Assembly: GCF_046098205.1 (NCBI RefSeq)
Contig: NZ_JBJURJ010000004.1
Coordinates: forward strand, 377,653 to 441,652
Direction of reading: 5' to 3'
DNA length: 64,000 nucleotides
Origin: Paenibacillus_AR mesotrionivorans
GTDB taxonomy: Bacteria; Bacillota; Bacilli; Paenibacillales; NBRC-103111
Positions within the stretch are counted from its first letter, which is position 1. Every line of letters starts with the position of its first letter. The translations under genes were made by a program, and so were the position numbers. The notes under the pieces are model-generated. The model saw nothing but the letters and a program-made list of their open reading frames with translations, searched no databases and had not been told where the DNA came from. This document shows positions 1-8,175 of this stretch, one piece after another.

Positions 1-321
1 GAGCGGATGGACCCCCTTGTGGCCATTTTGCTGTTTATCGGGGTTTGGGTAAAACAAACTGCTTATTACTTCGGGGCGGCTATGGCCTTGGCCTCAATCT
101 TCAAAACGTCTTACAAACGCATGACTCTCCCTGCAGGTGTGGTCATCTTCATCGGCTCATTACTATTTGGCTCCTTTATGGAGCAAATCCGCTTCGGCTT
201 TGAATACAACGTCAAATACCATTTTCCCATTTTTCAAATCGTGCTGCCGTCGCTGCTGCTGCTTTTTATGCTCATCCGCAAAAAGGGAAAAAAGGATACT
301 ACCATAGCCGGTCAGTCTTAA
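1..321 (+). CDS. spore germination permease, GerAB/GerKB type (C-terminal part)
   Basis: The frame is open to the left edge, so this is the 3' end of a longer gene; the Met at base 7 is internal. About 106 residues are visible. They start with E-R-M-D-P-L and contain three hydrophobic segments, followed by a basic tail (R-K-K-G-K-K). The arrangement E-R-x-[DE], a segment with G-V-W-V-K-x-T, then an A-A-A-like stretch resembles the last helices of GerAB/GerKB endospore germination permeases, the inner-membrane APC-type subunit of nutrient germinant receptors. GerA and GerC partners would lie outside the window. The identification rests on a short tail and is moderate. Confidence 0.6.
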   Translation, partial: ERMDPLVAILLFIGVWVKQTAYYFGAAMALASIFKTSYKRMTLPAGVVIFIGSLLFGSFMEQIRFGFEYNVKYHFPIFQIVLPSLLLLFMLIRKKGKKDTTIAGQS

Positions 322-341
322 CCTCCAGCCGTACGGAAAAA

Positions 342-380
342 AGGCCTCTTATCATTGCGCTGGGCAATGGCAAGAGGCCT
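342..380 (-). terminator. rho-independent terminator
   Basis: The 9-bp inverted repeat AGGCCTCTT/AAGAGGCCT is followed on the minus strand by six T residues (bases 336-341). It ends the SLH gene on the minus strand, and may also stop the germination permease transcript from the other side. Confidence 0.8.
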
Positions 381-397
381 GTTGGCATTGAATAGTT

Positions 398-1411
398 CTA
401 GTCTGCATGCTGAGCAGTGACGGCGGTAAAGTCCGAAGCGAGGTATGTCGCCAGCTCTACCTTAGAAATCACCATCGGATACATCATGTCGGGATTGGGC
501 GGGGTCAGCTTGTAGCGGATGACCGCTTCCTTGTCCCCGGTAAAATCAATGCTGGTAATCACAGCTCCATAACCCGGATGGGGTACTTGGATCGTGACGG
601 TGGCCTTGTTTACGCCATCAGCGGCCTTCTCCAGGGCTACGGAAGCTTCGCTCCATACAACAGGAGTATCCACGGCCGGAGCAGAGGTCGCTCCAGGAAC
701 GGGAGTAGCCCCAGGCACGGAGGCCGGAGTGCCGGCAGGTGTGGCTGCCGGAGTAGGCTCAGGCGAAGAGGTGTGATCCGTATGTTTGGCTACGAAGGCT
801 CTTGCCTCGTACAACCAATCCGCCGCTTCGGAACGGGTAATGCCCGCCTTCGGCCGGAACTGGGATTTGTCATCCAGCTTGGTGATCTTCATGTTCAAAA
901 GCGTCTGAATGCTGCCGGATGCAGCCGGGTCAACGGCATTCTCATCCGCCAGGATGTTGTACAGCTCAATGACCGCATAATCCCCCTTCTGCTGCAGGGC
1001 TTTATGAAGAAGCACGGCAAATTGCTCACGGGTCAGCTGGCTGGACGGGTCCACGTTTTGGGGAACCTCCAGTTTATTGTACTGGGCGATAATGAAATCC
1101 TCGGCGTACCAAGCATCATCCGGCACTTGGGTGTAATAATCGCTGGCCTTGGGAGCCTTGAAGAAGCTGATATGGGCAAGGCTCAGATCCAAACCCTTCA
1201 CCAGGAGCCGGATGCCCTGATCATAAGTTAAGACTTCCTTAGGCGCGAAACGGTCGCCGTCCATTCCGGAAAGAACACCATCCTTACGCAGGGATTCAAT
1301 CTTGGTTTGGGCGGGATCCTGGGCAATATCGCTGAAAGCAAGAGCGGCAGACCCTCCCAGCATAGCGGCAGCCAACACAACAACGGAAATTCGTTTGGTT
1401 AATTTATTCAA
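398..1411 (-). CDS. SLH-domain surface protein with PrcB-like C-terminal domain
   Basis: A 337-residue exported protein. The start is taken as TTG at 1411 because GGAGGTGATTCCC precedes it; the longer frame has no such site. Residues 1-25 form a signal peptide (K-R-I-S then a hydrophobic run ending A-L-A). Residues about 25-200 hold three divergent S-layer homology segments (F-S-D-I, W-Y-A-E, L-T-R-E-Q-F, I-T-R-S-E-A), which usually anchor proteins to secondary cell-wall polymer. A Pro/Thr/Ala linker (about 205-250) follows. The last 80 residues (G-Y-G-A-V-I-T-S-I, then V-I-S-K-V) resemble the PrcB C-terminal domain, a small beta domain first described in a protease complex. It is a single gene with its own terminator. 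Confidence 0.8.
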   Translation of the reverse strand: MNKLTKRISVVVLAAAMLGGSAALAFSDIAQDPAQTKIESLRKDGVLSGMDGDRFAPKEVLTYDQGIRLLVKGLDLSLAHISFFKAPKASDYYTQVPDDAWYAEDFIIAQYNKLEVPQNVDPSSQLTREQFAVLLHKALQQKGDYAVIELYNILADENAVDPAASGSIQTLLNMKITKLDDKSQFRPKAGITRSEAADWLYEARAFVAKHTDHTSSPEPTPAATPAGTPASVPGATPVPGATSAPAVDTPVVWSEASVALEKAADGVNKATVTIQVPHPGYGAVITSIDFTGDKEAVIRYKLTPPNPDMMYPMVISKVELATYLASDFTAVTAQHAD

Positions 1412-1492
1412 GGGAATCACCTCCAGCCTTACAGACGCCTTCAAGCTCAAAAAGGTTGCAGCAGCGGCCCTGCCTGCCAAACCGACTCATCC

Positions 1493-1576
1493 ATGCCAAC
1501 TCGTCGATACCGACCCATACATGCCAACTCGTCGATACCGACCCATACATGCCAACTCGTCGATACCGACTCATTC
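1493..1576. repeat. 28-bp tandem repeat, three copies
   Basis: Three direct copies of a 28-bp unit beginning ATGCCAACTCGTCGATACCG start at 1493, 1521 and 1549. The first two are identical and the third differs only near its end. A partial copy precedes them. There is no spacer, so this is not CRISPR. It lies between two convergently organised promoters and gene ends. Confidence 0.9.
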
Positions 1577-1629
1577 ATGCTGAATTCATTCATACCAGAT
1601 TACCTATTCTGCAGTTGCAATCTTTTTAG

Positions 1630-2031
1630 CTATTCCCTTTTTTCTGCGAATGCCACCAGATGGCCGTCGGGATCAGTTCCGTACGCCACATAGTCCCCCC
1701 AGTTTCGGACCGCGCCTGCACTCACCTGCCTGCCTCCAGCAGCTTCCAAGCGGTCATAATAGGCATCAGGTTGTTCCACATACAAATATACTTCACTCCG
1801 CGGCGCCCCACCTGCATGTTGCGGATGCGGAATCCGTCCTTCAAGAATTCTCGAGATTCCCTCCTCCGGCATAAGCCCGAGCCGGGCCGTTTCGGAAATC
1901 GCAAACTCCGTCATCCCCGGCACATCCAAAGAAGGCTCAATACCCAGAAGCTCCCGGTAAAAACTCCGAGACTTCCCCTGATCTTTAACAAACAGAATAA
2001 AAATCGCATGTGTATCCCGCAAAATCCCCAC
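1630..2031 (-). CDS. VOC superfamily (glyoxalase/bleomycin-resistance-like) protein
   Basis: About 133 residues. The GTG at 2031 has GGAGG eight bases upstream; an in-frame TTG at 2046 overlaps that site and is less likely. The sequence has the beta-alpha-beta-beta-beta pattern of vicinal-oxygen-chelate folds: an opening I-F-I-L-F-V-K-D, then S-x-x-F-Y-R-E-L-L-G, and a closing Y-G-T-D-P-D-G-H-L-V-A-F-A-E with a typical metal-ligand glutamate. Members include glyoxalases, dioxygenases and antibiotic-binding proteins; the substrate cannot be inferred. The gene stands alone. Confidence 0.8.
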   Translation of the reverse strand: MGILRDTHAIFILFVKDQGKSRSFYRELLGIEPSLDVPGMTEFAISETARLGLMPEEGISRILEGRIPHPQHAGGAPRSEVYLYVEQPDAYYDRLEAAGGRQVSAGAVRNWGDYVAYGTDPDGHLVAFAEKRE

Positions 2032-2046
2032 CGTTCCATCCTCCAA

Positions 2047-2608
2047 TATATTTAATGATTAACTTCTACGTAGTTCTATTCTACAAAGATAGTATAGAGG
2101 CTGTCCCCACTTTCTTCCATCCACCACCAGCCCCAAGGAAATCTCAAAATGAATCCAACCTTCGGTCTCCAATCTTCCCCCTTTCTTGAATATCACTTGC
2201 ACCTCCTTATCGTCCACTCTCCCCTTCGCTCAGGAAACAGGAATGTAAAGTGGGAGGAAGCATAAAACAGGGGGAGGAGTATTAAACACCGGATTCATCC
2301 ATGCTGGTCTGGACAAATATGGGGAAGCTTGATGTATGACAAAATAAATGAACCTATGTAAATAGGAAATGTGCAAATGATTATGTGAAGGCTTCGTGAT
2401 TGCGTGTTTAGGAAAGCTTTGTATCATTCATGCTAACCTGGCCTCTTTAATGTGAATTGGAAGTAGCAAAGAAGTTGCCTGCGCCGTTTTCGCACATCAA
2501 GGCGTGGACCGTACCCGCTGAAAGTGGAAAGATAGCCGATTTCAATCAATGAGGGACAGGATAGATGGCAGAGAGGGATTAGGCAGTCTTCGCAGAGCGG
2601 TAAATGAT
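2047..2608. other. intergenic region with one 29-bp dispersed repeat copy
   Basis: About 560 bases without a supported gene. Small open frames here have no ribosome binding site and no recognisable product. The only structured item seen is a copy of the dispersed 29-bp repeat at 2206-2234. Confidence 0.6.
2206..2234 (+). repeat. dispersed 29-bp repeat (isolated copy)
   Basis: Reads CTTATCGTCCACTC...GCTCAGG and matches the unit of the array at 18559-19271, 16 kb away, in about 24 of 29 positions. Confidence 0.75.
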
Positions 2609-3523
2609 TTAGTAGGAATAGCAGATCGGGCGGGCACACATAAGGCTGATTTCATGGAATGGGTTGCGTCCTGCCAGTACCAAATTCATGCGGCAGCAAA
2701 ATTCATTCAAGTACCGCTGCCTGTACTTGGAGCCTATTCCATGGAAGGTGCTGTTCAGCCATTCTGCGGTCTGACGCACTAGAGACCAGCCCTTTTTTAG
2801 CTTGCGGGGACCATAACGTTTGCATTCGAGAGAGGAAATCTGATCCTCTGGTGCGAGATGAAAGCTGCGAAAGTCCGCAAAGGTTTCAGCGGAGGGCTGG
2901 CCGCCTTCATAATTACTGGAAGATATGGCTTGCATGCGTACACGTGCCGGCTTGCCCTCCGGTGTAAGGGAAAGACCAACAAGAACGGATGGGGTAGTGG
3001 GAGCAACAAAAAAGCCGATGCCCGCCTCCCAAAGAGTCAAGGTGGCGCCGTGAATCTGTACCTGTCCGGAAAGCGGAGGCAGATTCTCGTCATGGGACAT
3101 GGCTTGCCGAATCGCATGCAGCATACTCCATGCGGTTTTGTAGGTAACATGAAGAAGATGCTGCAAAGCAACGGCGTTGATACCTCTGTGCGGGTTAGAT
3201 ATATAGTAAATGGCTGTAAACCATTTGGTTAAAGGGGTGCGGGATCGTTCCATGAGGGTGCCTGCGGTCAGCGAGGTCTGATGCTTGCAGCATGAGCATT
3301 CATAGAGAGGCTGCCTCCGCGTATTGATGGTATATGCATGTCCATGACCGCAATATGGGCATCGGAATCCCTTGGGCCATTTAAGTTGAAAAAGGTACTC
3401 TGAACATTCCTGCTCCGATGATAGAAGCTGCTCCCAAAACACCTGATCCTCTGATGGAACTGGTTGAGGAGTGATATGCAAAGCATTGTTTGGTTCCGGT
3501 ATCACAACGCTGCAGGAACACAT
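2609..3523 (-). CDS. IS1595-type transposase relative with altered catalytic site
   Basis: 304 residues; ATG at 3523 with AAGGAGG nine bases upstream. Residues about 50-85 form a zinc ribbon (C-P-Y-C-G-H, later C-S-C-C) that in IS1595 proteins reads the element ends. Residues 90-140 match the family helix region (T-A-G-T-L, R-T-P-L-x-K-W-F, Y-K-T-A-W-S-M-L-H). The C-terminus keeps the W-L-x-S-T-F-H-G...R-Y-L-N-E-F block. Where the family has the first catalytic acid in V-E-V-D-E, this protein reads V-Q-I-H-G, so the DDE-type centre seems disabled. No terminal inverted repeats or target duplication were seen. With its good promoter and RBS it may be a domesticated DNA-binding protein rather than an active element; recent decay is the alternative. 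Confidence 0.75.
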   Translation of the reverse strand: MCSCSVVIPEPNNALHITPQPVPSEDQVFWEQLLSSEQECSEYLFQLKWPKGFRCPYCGHGHAYTINTRRQPLYECSCCKHQTSLTAGTLMERSRTPLTKWFTAIYYISNPHRGINAVALQHLLHVTYKTAWSMLHAIRQAMSHDENLPPLSGQVQIHGATLTLWEAGIGFFVAPTTPSVLVGLSLTPEGKPARVRMQAISSSNYEGGQPSAETFADFRSFHLAPEDQISSLECKRYGPRKLKKGWSLVRQTAEWLNSTFHGIGSKYRQRYLNEFCCRMNLVLAGRNPFHEISLMCARPICYSY

Positions 3524-3563
3524 CCGGCCGTCCCTCCTTCCTTCAGATGGAACTTATAACCAT

Positions 3564-3592
3564 ATTATAACGAACATTTGTTCTTATTTCAA
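3564..3592 (-). promoter_or_regulatory. sigma-A promoter with LexA-like SOS box in the spacer
   Basis: On the minus strand TTGAAA (3587-3592), 17 bp, TATAAT (3564-3569). Inside the spacer lies CGAACATTTGTTCT (3571-3584), a dyad close to the Gram-positive LexA/DinR box CGAAC-N4-GTTCG. A repressor bound there would block the promoter of the transposase-like gene whose start is at 3523. Confidence 0.7.
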
Positions 3593-3689
3593 GCATTTTT
3601 TGGAGTGTGATTCTATTAGTTTTCTGGTAGTTGGAGCCTTTTAAAGTAGAGTGAGGTGGATATGAAGCAGTAGTTCAAAAAAAGGAGCG

Positions 3690-3950
3690 GATTCCAAGTA
3701 AGGAGAGATTTAAAGCATAATGCGATTAAAGTAAGATGTGATTCAAAACAAGAGGCGATTCAAAACAAGGTGCGATCAAAGTAATTGCGATCAATGTAAG
3801 TTGTGATTTGAGGTAAGATGCGGTTCAAGGTGAGATAATTCATATTAAGTGCGATTCGAGCAAGGTTGATTCGAGTAAGGGGCGATTCGAGTAAGGGGTG
3901 ATTCTAGGCAAGCTAAGATTCAGAGTTGATGTGGTTCAGCAGTGATATTT
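3690..3950. repeat. degenerate short tandem repeats
   Basis: About a dozen diverged copies of a 15-22 bp unit of the kind GCGATTCAAGTAAGG, the best copies being GGGGCGATTCGAGTAA near 3880. No open frame with a ribosome binding site is present, so this is non-coding sequence. Confidence 0.7.
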
Positions 3951-3958
3951 TTTGAGAT

Positions 3959-3987
3959 CCTGAGGGAAGGGGATAGTGGACGATAAG
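3959..3987 (-). repeat. dispersed 29-bp repeat (isolated inverted copy)
   Basis: CCTGAGGGAAGGGGATAG...ATAAG is the reverse complement of the repeat unit found at 2206 and in the 18559-19271 array. Confidence 0.75.
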
Positions 3988-4203
3988 GAGGCTAAAAGCA
4001 ATATGGGGCGTGCCGAAGGGTGTGGGGAGACCCAAAAAATCTGGTAAGCCTTCACAAAAGTGCCTTGCTTGGAACGAACATTCACAGTTAGGTGACGGAT
4101 CAGTGGAGACGGTGTGGCGGTGTGGCGGTGTGGCGATGTAGCGATGGATTGATAGTTTGATGGTTGGTAAGCAGTGGGGAGCGACGGATTGAGATAAGCG
4201 GGT

Positions 4204-4244
4204 ATGAATAAACCGACCCCCACTAGAGAGTGGAGGCCGGTTGA
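4204..4244 (-). terminator. terminator of the aconitase gene
   Basis: Inverted repeat AACCGGCCTCCAC/GTGGGGGTCGGTT (minus strand) with a short loop and a TTTATT tail, just beyond the aconitase stop. Confidence 0.7.
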
Positions 4245-4262
4245 TGAAAAGATGCAATTTGT

Positions 4263-6971
4263 TTACGCCATTAATTGACGAAGGACGGTTTGAAGGATAC
4301 CGCCGTTGCGGTAGTAGTCCACGTCCACCAGACTGTCCAGGCGGACGGCCGCGGGGAAGGTGAAGCTGCTGCCGTCGGTGCGGACCGCGGTAACAGTGAC
4401 CTGCTGGCCGGGCTGGATATCATCGCTTAACCCGGACACGGAGAAGGCTTCGGTGCCCGTGATGCCGAGGCTCTTCCAGTCGGCTCCTTCCACAAATTGC
4501 AGAGGCAGCACACCCATACCTACCAGATTGCTCCGGTGGATCCGCTCGTAGCTTTCCGTGATGACGGCCTTGACACCGAGGAGCAGGGTGCCCTTGGCGG
4601 CCCAGTCCCGGGAGCTGCCGGTGCCGTATTCCTTGCCGGCAATAACCACCAGATTGGTGCCGGTTTCCTGATATTTCATGGAGGCGTCATAGATGGACTC
4701 CACCTCGCCTGTTGGCAGATAGGTGGTAACGCCGCCCTCTGTGCCCGGGGCTACGGCATTGCGGATGCGGATGTTGGCAAAGGTGCCCCGCATCATCACC
4801 TCATGGTTGCCGCGGCGGGAGCCGTAGGAGTTGAAGTCCTCCCGCTTGACGCCATGGCTGATGAGATATTTGCCCGCGGGAGAATCCGCCTTGATGTTCC
4901 CTGCCGGGGAAATATGGTCGGTGGTGACGGAGTCGCCCAGCAGCGCCAATACCCGTGCGCCTCCGATATCCTCGATATGACCCGGCTCAGCGGCCAGATC
5001 CTTGAAGAAGGGAGGCTCTTGGATATAGGTGGAGGAATCATCCCATTCGTAAAGCTCGCCCTCTGGCACCTCGATGGCATTCCAGCGCTCGTTGGCATTG
5101 AAGACGTTCTTATATTTATCCCGGAACATGGCAGGATTGAGAGCAGTCTTTACCGCTGCCTGGATTTCCTCATTGGTGGGCCAGATGTCCTTCAGGAACA
5201 CCGGGGTGTTGCTTTTATCGTAGCCGATGGGCTCGTTTGTAAGATCGATGTTTACGGTTCCCGCCAGGGCATACGCTACAACCAAAGGCGGAGAAGCCAG
5301 GTAGTTGGCCTTCACCTGGGCGTGGACCCGGCCCTCGAAGTTCCGGTTGCCGGAGAGGACGGCGGCTACTGTCATGTCGTTGTCAGCGATGGCCTTGGAT
5401 ACTTCATCCGGCAAGGGTCCGCTGTTGCCGATACAGGTGCCGCAGCCGTAGCCGGTCACGTGGAAGCCAAGCTCCTCCAGGGCAGGAAGCAGTCCGGCGT
5501 TTTTCAGGTATTCGGTGACCACCAGGGAGCCGGGGGTCAGGCTGCTTTTGACGTAAGCGGGTTTGGTCAAACCGCGCTCCACGGCTTTTTTGGCGACGAG
5601 GCCTGCGCCCAGCATCACGCTGGGGTTGGAGGTATTGGTACAGCTGGTGATGGCGGCGATGACGACGGCGCCGTTGCGCATGAGGGAGCTTTTGCCGTCC
5701 GGGGAATAGATGGTAGCTTCTTCCTCAATCAGCTTTTTCTCCGGCAAGCCGTAGCCGCCCTTATCTACAGGCGCCCGTACGATGGCGTTGTATGCTTCCT
5801 TCATGCGGGACAGCTCCACACGGTCCTGAGGACGTTTGGGTCCGGCAAGGCTAGGCACCACGGTAGACAAATCCAGCTCGATGGTGTCGCTGAACACCGG
5901 GTCGGGCGTGCTGTCCGTGCGGAACATGCCTTGTGCCTTGTAATAGGCCTCCACGAGGGCGATTTGCTCCTCGTCCCGGCCGGTCAGGCGCAGGTAGTTC
6001 AGGGTTTCGTCGTCCACCGGGAAGAAGCCGACGGTGGCTCCGTATTCCGGGCTCATATTGGCCACGGTAGCGCGGTCCGCCAGGCTCATGCCGGATAAGC
6101 CGGGGCCGTAATATTCCACAAATTTGCCTACGACGCCTTTTCTGCGGAGCATCTGGGTGACGGTCAGCGCCAGGTCTGTGGCGGTGGCGCCTTCAGGCAG
6201 GCTGCCGGTGAGCTTGAAGCCGATGACATCCGGTGTGACGAAGTAGAGAGGCTGGCCGAGCATGCAGGCCTCCGCCTCGATACCGCCTACGCCCCAGCCG
6301 ACGACACCCAAGCCGTTGATCATGGTGGTGTGGGAATCGGTGCCCACCAGGGAGTCGGGATAAGCGACCAGCTCGCCGTCCACATTCTTCACGGCGGTGA
6401 CGGACGCCAGGTATTCCAAATTGACCTGATGGACAATTCCGGTACCCGGAGGCACGGCGCGGAAGTTATCAAAGGCGGTTTGCGCCCAGCGGAGGAACCG
6501 GTAACGCTCTTCATTGCGCTCAAACTCCACCTTGGTATTATATTCCTCCGCTTCCTTCGAGCCGAAGGCATCCACCATGATGGAGTGGTCGATGACCAGA
6601 TCGACAGGAACTAACGGGTTGATTTTCCTCGGGTCGCCGCCGGAGGCCTTCATGGCTGAACGCATGGCTGCCAGATCCACAACAACAGGCACGCCGGTAA
6701 AGTCCTGCAGCACGATACGCGCCGGGATGAAGGGGATTTCCTTATTGGCATCACGTCCCTCCGCCCAACCGGCGATTTGCTTCACATGCTCTTCTGTAAT
6801 GGCGCGCCCGTCAAATTGGCGGACAGCGGCCTCCAGCAGCACCTTGATGGAGAAGGGGAGACGGTCGATGCTTCCGAATTGTGCGGTTAAGGCGGGCAGA
6901 TCGTAGTAAGCGTATTCCTTGCCACCTGCGCTGAGCTTCTTTTTGACGGAATAACGGTCCTGATAAGCCAT
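4263..6971 (-). CDS. acnA: aconitate hydratase
   Basis: 902 residues, the usual length of AcnA/CitB-type aconitase. It interconverts citrate and isocitrate in the TCA cycle in the cytosol; in B. subtilis the iron-free form also binds RNA. The start is ATG at 6971 because AAGGAGG lies nine bases upstream; the longer frame adds eight residues across that site. The [4Fe-4S] cysteines appear in T-S-C-T-N-T-S-N-P and G-Y-G-C-G-T-C-I-G-N-S-G. The substrate-binding swivel domain near the end carries G-D-S-V-T-T-D-H-I-S-P-A-G and G-S-R-R-G-N-H-E-V-M-M-R-G. The gene is monocistronic, with a promoter at 7031-7059 and a hairpin touching its ribosome binding site. Confidence 0.97.
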   Translation of the reverse strand: MAYQDRYSVKKKLSAGGKEYAYYDLPALTAQFGSIDRLPFSIKVLLEAAVRQFDGRAITEEHVKQIAGWAEGRDANKEIPFIPARIVLQDFTGVPVVVDLAAMRSAMKASGGDPRKINPLVPVDLVIDHSIMVDAFGSKEAEEYNTKVEFERNEERYRFLRWAQTAFDNFRAVPPGTGIVHQVNLEYLASVTAVKNVDGELVAYPDSLVGTDSHTTMINGLGVVGWGVGGIEAEACMLGQPLYFVTPDVIGFKLTGSLPEGATATDLALTVTQMLRRKGVVGKFVEYYGPGLSGMSLADRATVANMSPEYGATVGFFPVDDETLNYLRLTGRDEEQIALVEAYYKAQGMFRTDSTPDPVFSDTIELDLSTVVPSLAGPKRPQDRVELSRMKEAYNAIVRAPVDKGGYGLPEKKLIEEEATIYSPDGKSSLMRNGAVVIAAITSCTNTSNPSVMLGAGLVAKKAVERGLTKPAYVKSSLTPGSLVVTEYLKNAGLLPALEELGFHVTGYGCGTCIGNSGPLPDEVSKAIADNDMTVAAVLSGNRNFEGRVHAQVKANYLASPPLVVAYALAGTVNIDLTNEPIGYDKSNTPVFLKDIWPTNEEIQAAVKTALNPAMFRDKYKNVFNANERWNAIEVPEGELYEWDDSSTYIQEPPFFKDLAAEPGHIEDIGGARVLALLGDSVTTDHISPAGNIKADSPAGKYLISHGVKREDFNSYGSRRGNHEVMMRGTFANIRIRNAVAPGTEGGVTTYLPTGEVESIYDASMKYQETGTNLVVIAGKEYGTGSSRDWAAKGTLLLGVKAVITESYERIHRSNLVGMGVLPLQFVEGADWKSLGITGTEAFSVSGLSDDIQPGQQVTVTAVRTDGSSFTFPAAVRLDSLVDVDYYRNGGILQTVLRQLMA

Positions 6972-6980
6972 GATAGTTAA

Positions 6981-7006
6981 CCTCCTTAGTTTCATCTAAT
7001 GAAACT
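6981..7006 (-). promoter_or_regulatory. acnA ribosome binding site with abutting leader hairpin
   Basis: Minus strand: AGTTTCAT-TAG-ATGAAACT, a perfect 8-bp stem with a 3-base loop (6988-7006), runs directly into the AAGGAGG site (6981-6987). The stem sits where it could affect ribosome loading or bind a protein. Confidence 0.6.
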
Positions 7007-7030
7007 TTATTTCAAAATTTCGTTACCTTT

Positions 7031-7059
7031 AGTATAGCTGGTTTCCTGCGGTTCGTAAA
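7031..7059 (-). promoter_or_regulatory. acnA promoter
   Basis: Minus strand TTTACG (7054-7059), 17-bp spacer, TATACT (7031-7036), 60 bases before the start codon. Confidence 0.6.
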
Positions 7060-7146
7060 TGCCAAATTGCCCCGTTTCCGATTCATGAACCCTCTCCAAC
7101 TGTCATATATTGTACCTGACAACTTTCAAGACAGGAGGAGACCGGC

Positions 7147-8136
7147 ATGAGCTGGAAGCTGGCGTTATACGATTTCATTCATGCGCGCAATCAGGCGGAA
7201 ACGGACTATGACACCGGTCCGCTGCGTCAATTGACGGCAGACGGAGAATTCCTGCGGCGGATGGAAGCGCGGCAGGAGCGCCGCAGGTTTCAGCATCTGA
7301 TCCGGGGGTTTGTGCCGGTCCGCTCCGAGATCCGGTTGGCGGTGAAACGGGTGGAAACCTCGGACCGGGAAGCAGTTCTCCATATCCGTCTCTCCCAATC
7401 CTTCCAGGGGAGCGTGGGCAGCCGGACCTTGACAGAGAACAGCTGGTGGACGGAGTGTCTGACGTTTGCTTTTGCACGGGAGGGTATCGCCGTATTGCAG
7501 CGTGTGGAGCAGTCCGCCCTTGACGACCGTGACGACCGGCTGGGGTTGTTGCCCGAGATGGCCGAGGAAATCCGGCAGAAGGTTCCGCCTCCTTTTCTCA
7601 AACAAGGCCTGCAAACCTCTCCCCGCAGCAAAGGCACCTATAACCGGCAGTTGGCCGTGGAATATGCCGAGAAGTTCTGGGAAACTCCCAACCCCGCTTA
7701 TTTAGCCTTTGAAGTGGACTGCTCCAATTATGTCTCCCAGTGCATTCTGGCGGGAGGCCACTATATGGATTATACCGGACGCCGGGAGGCGGGATGGTGG
7801 TACCGGGGCAGAAGCGGCAGCCAGGAGCTGTGGAGCTACAGCTGGGCGGTAGCCAATGCCCTGCAGCTGTATCTGGGTGGCAAACGGAGCACCGGCCTCC
7901 GTGCGGAGGAGGTGGGTTCCCCCAAGGATCTGGAGCCGGGGGATGTAATCTGCTACAGCTGGAACGGGGACGGCCGTTACGGGCACAGCACCGTGGTGAC
8001 GGATTTTGATCCCGACGGCATGCCGCTGGTGAATGCCCATACGGTTAACTGCCGCCACCGCTATTGGGACTATAGCGATTCCTATGCATGGACCGAAGCA
8101 ACCAAATACCGGTTCTTTCATATCCTGGGACCGTGA
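7147..8136 (+). CDS. amidase-6 domain protein (putative cell-wall or peptide amidase)
   Basis: 329 residues; ATG at 7147 after AGGAGG. The N-terminal 150 residues are a basic/acidic region without a signal peptide. Residues about 165-325 match the NlpC/P60-related amidase-6 domain: Y-N-R-x-x-A-V-E-Y-A-E-K-F-W, N-P-x-Y, then D-C-S-N-Y-V-S-Q-C-I-L-A-G-G with the likely catalytic Cys, W-W-Y, P-G-D-V-I-C-Y, and Y-G-H-S-T-V-V with the likely catalytic His. Such proteins are widespread in Bacilli (B. subtilis YhbB is of this kind) and their substrates are mostly unproven. The gene precedes the Ddl-like gene by 39 bases, so the two may be co-transcribed. Confidence 0.8.
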   Translation: MSWKLALYDFIHARNQAETDYDTGPLRQLTADGEFLRRMEARQERRRFQHLIRGFVPVRSEIRLAVKRVETSDREAVLHIRLSQSFQGSVGSRTLTENSWWTECLTFAFAREGIAVLQRVEQSALDDRDDRLGLLPEMAEEIRQKVPPPFLKQGLQTSPRSKGTYNRQLAVEYAEKFWETPNPAYLAFEVDCSNYVSQCILAGGHYMDYTGRREAGWWYRGRSGSQELWSYSWAVANALQLYLGGKRSTGLRAEEVGSPKDLEPGDVICYSWNGDGRYGHSTVVTDFDPDGMPLVNAHTVNCRHRYWDYSDSYAWTEATKYRFFHILGP

Positions 8137-8175
8137 GCCGTTTCATATCCAGCCTGAACGAAAGAAGGGTCGGCC

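Noticed and set aside
4060..4085. LexA-like half sites near GAACGAACATTCAC
   Set aside because: Only one half of the dyad is present; spacing does not fit.
4497..6098. 533-codon open frame on the plus strand
   Set aside because: It lies wholly opposite the aconitase gene, has no ribosome binding site and its protein has no sensible family; it is a codon-bias shadow.
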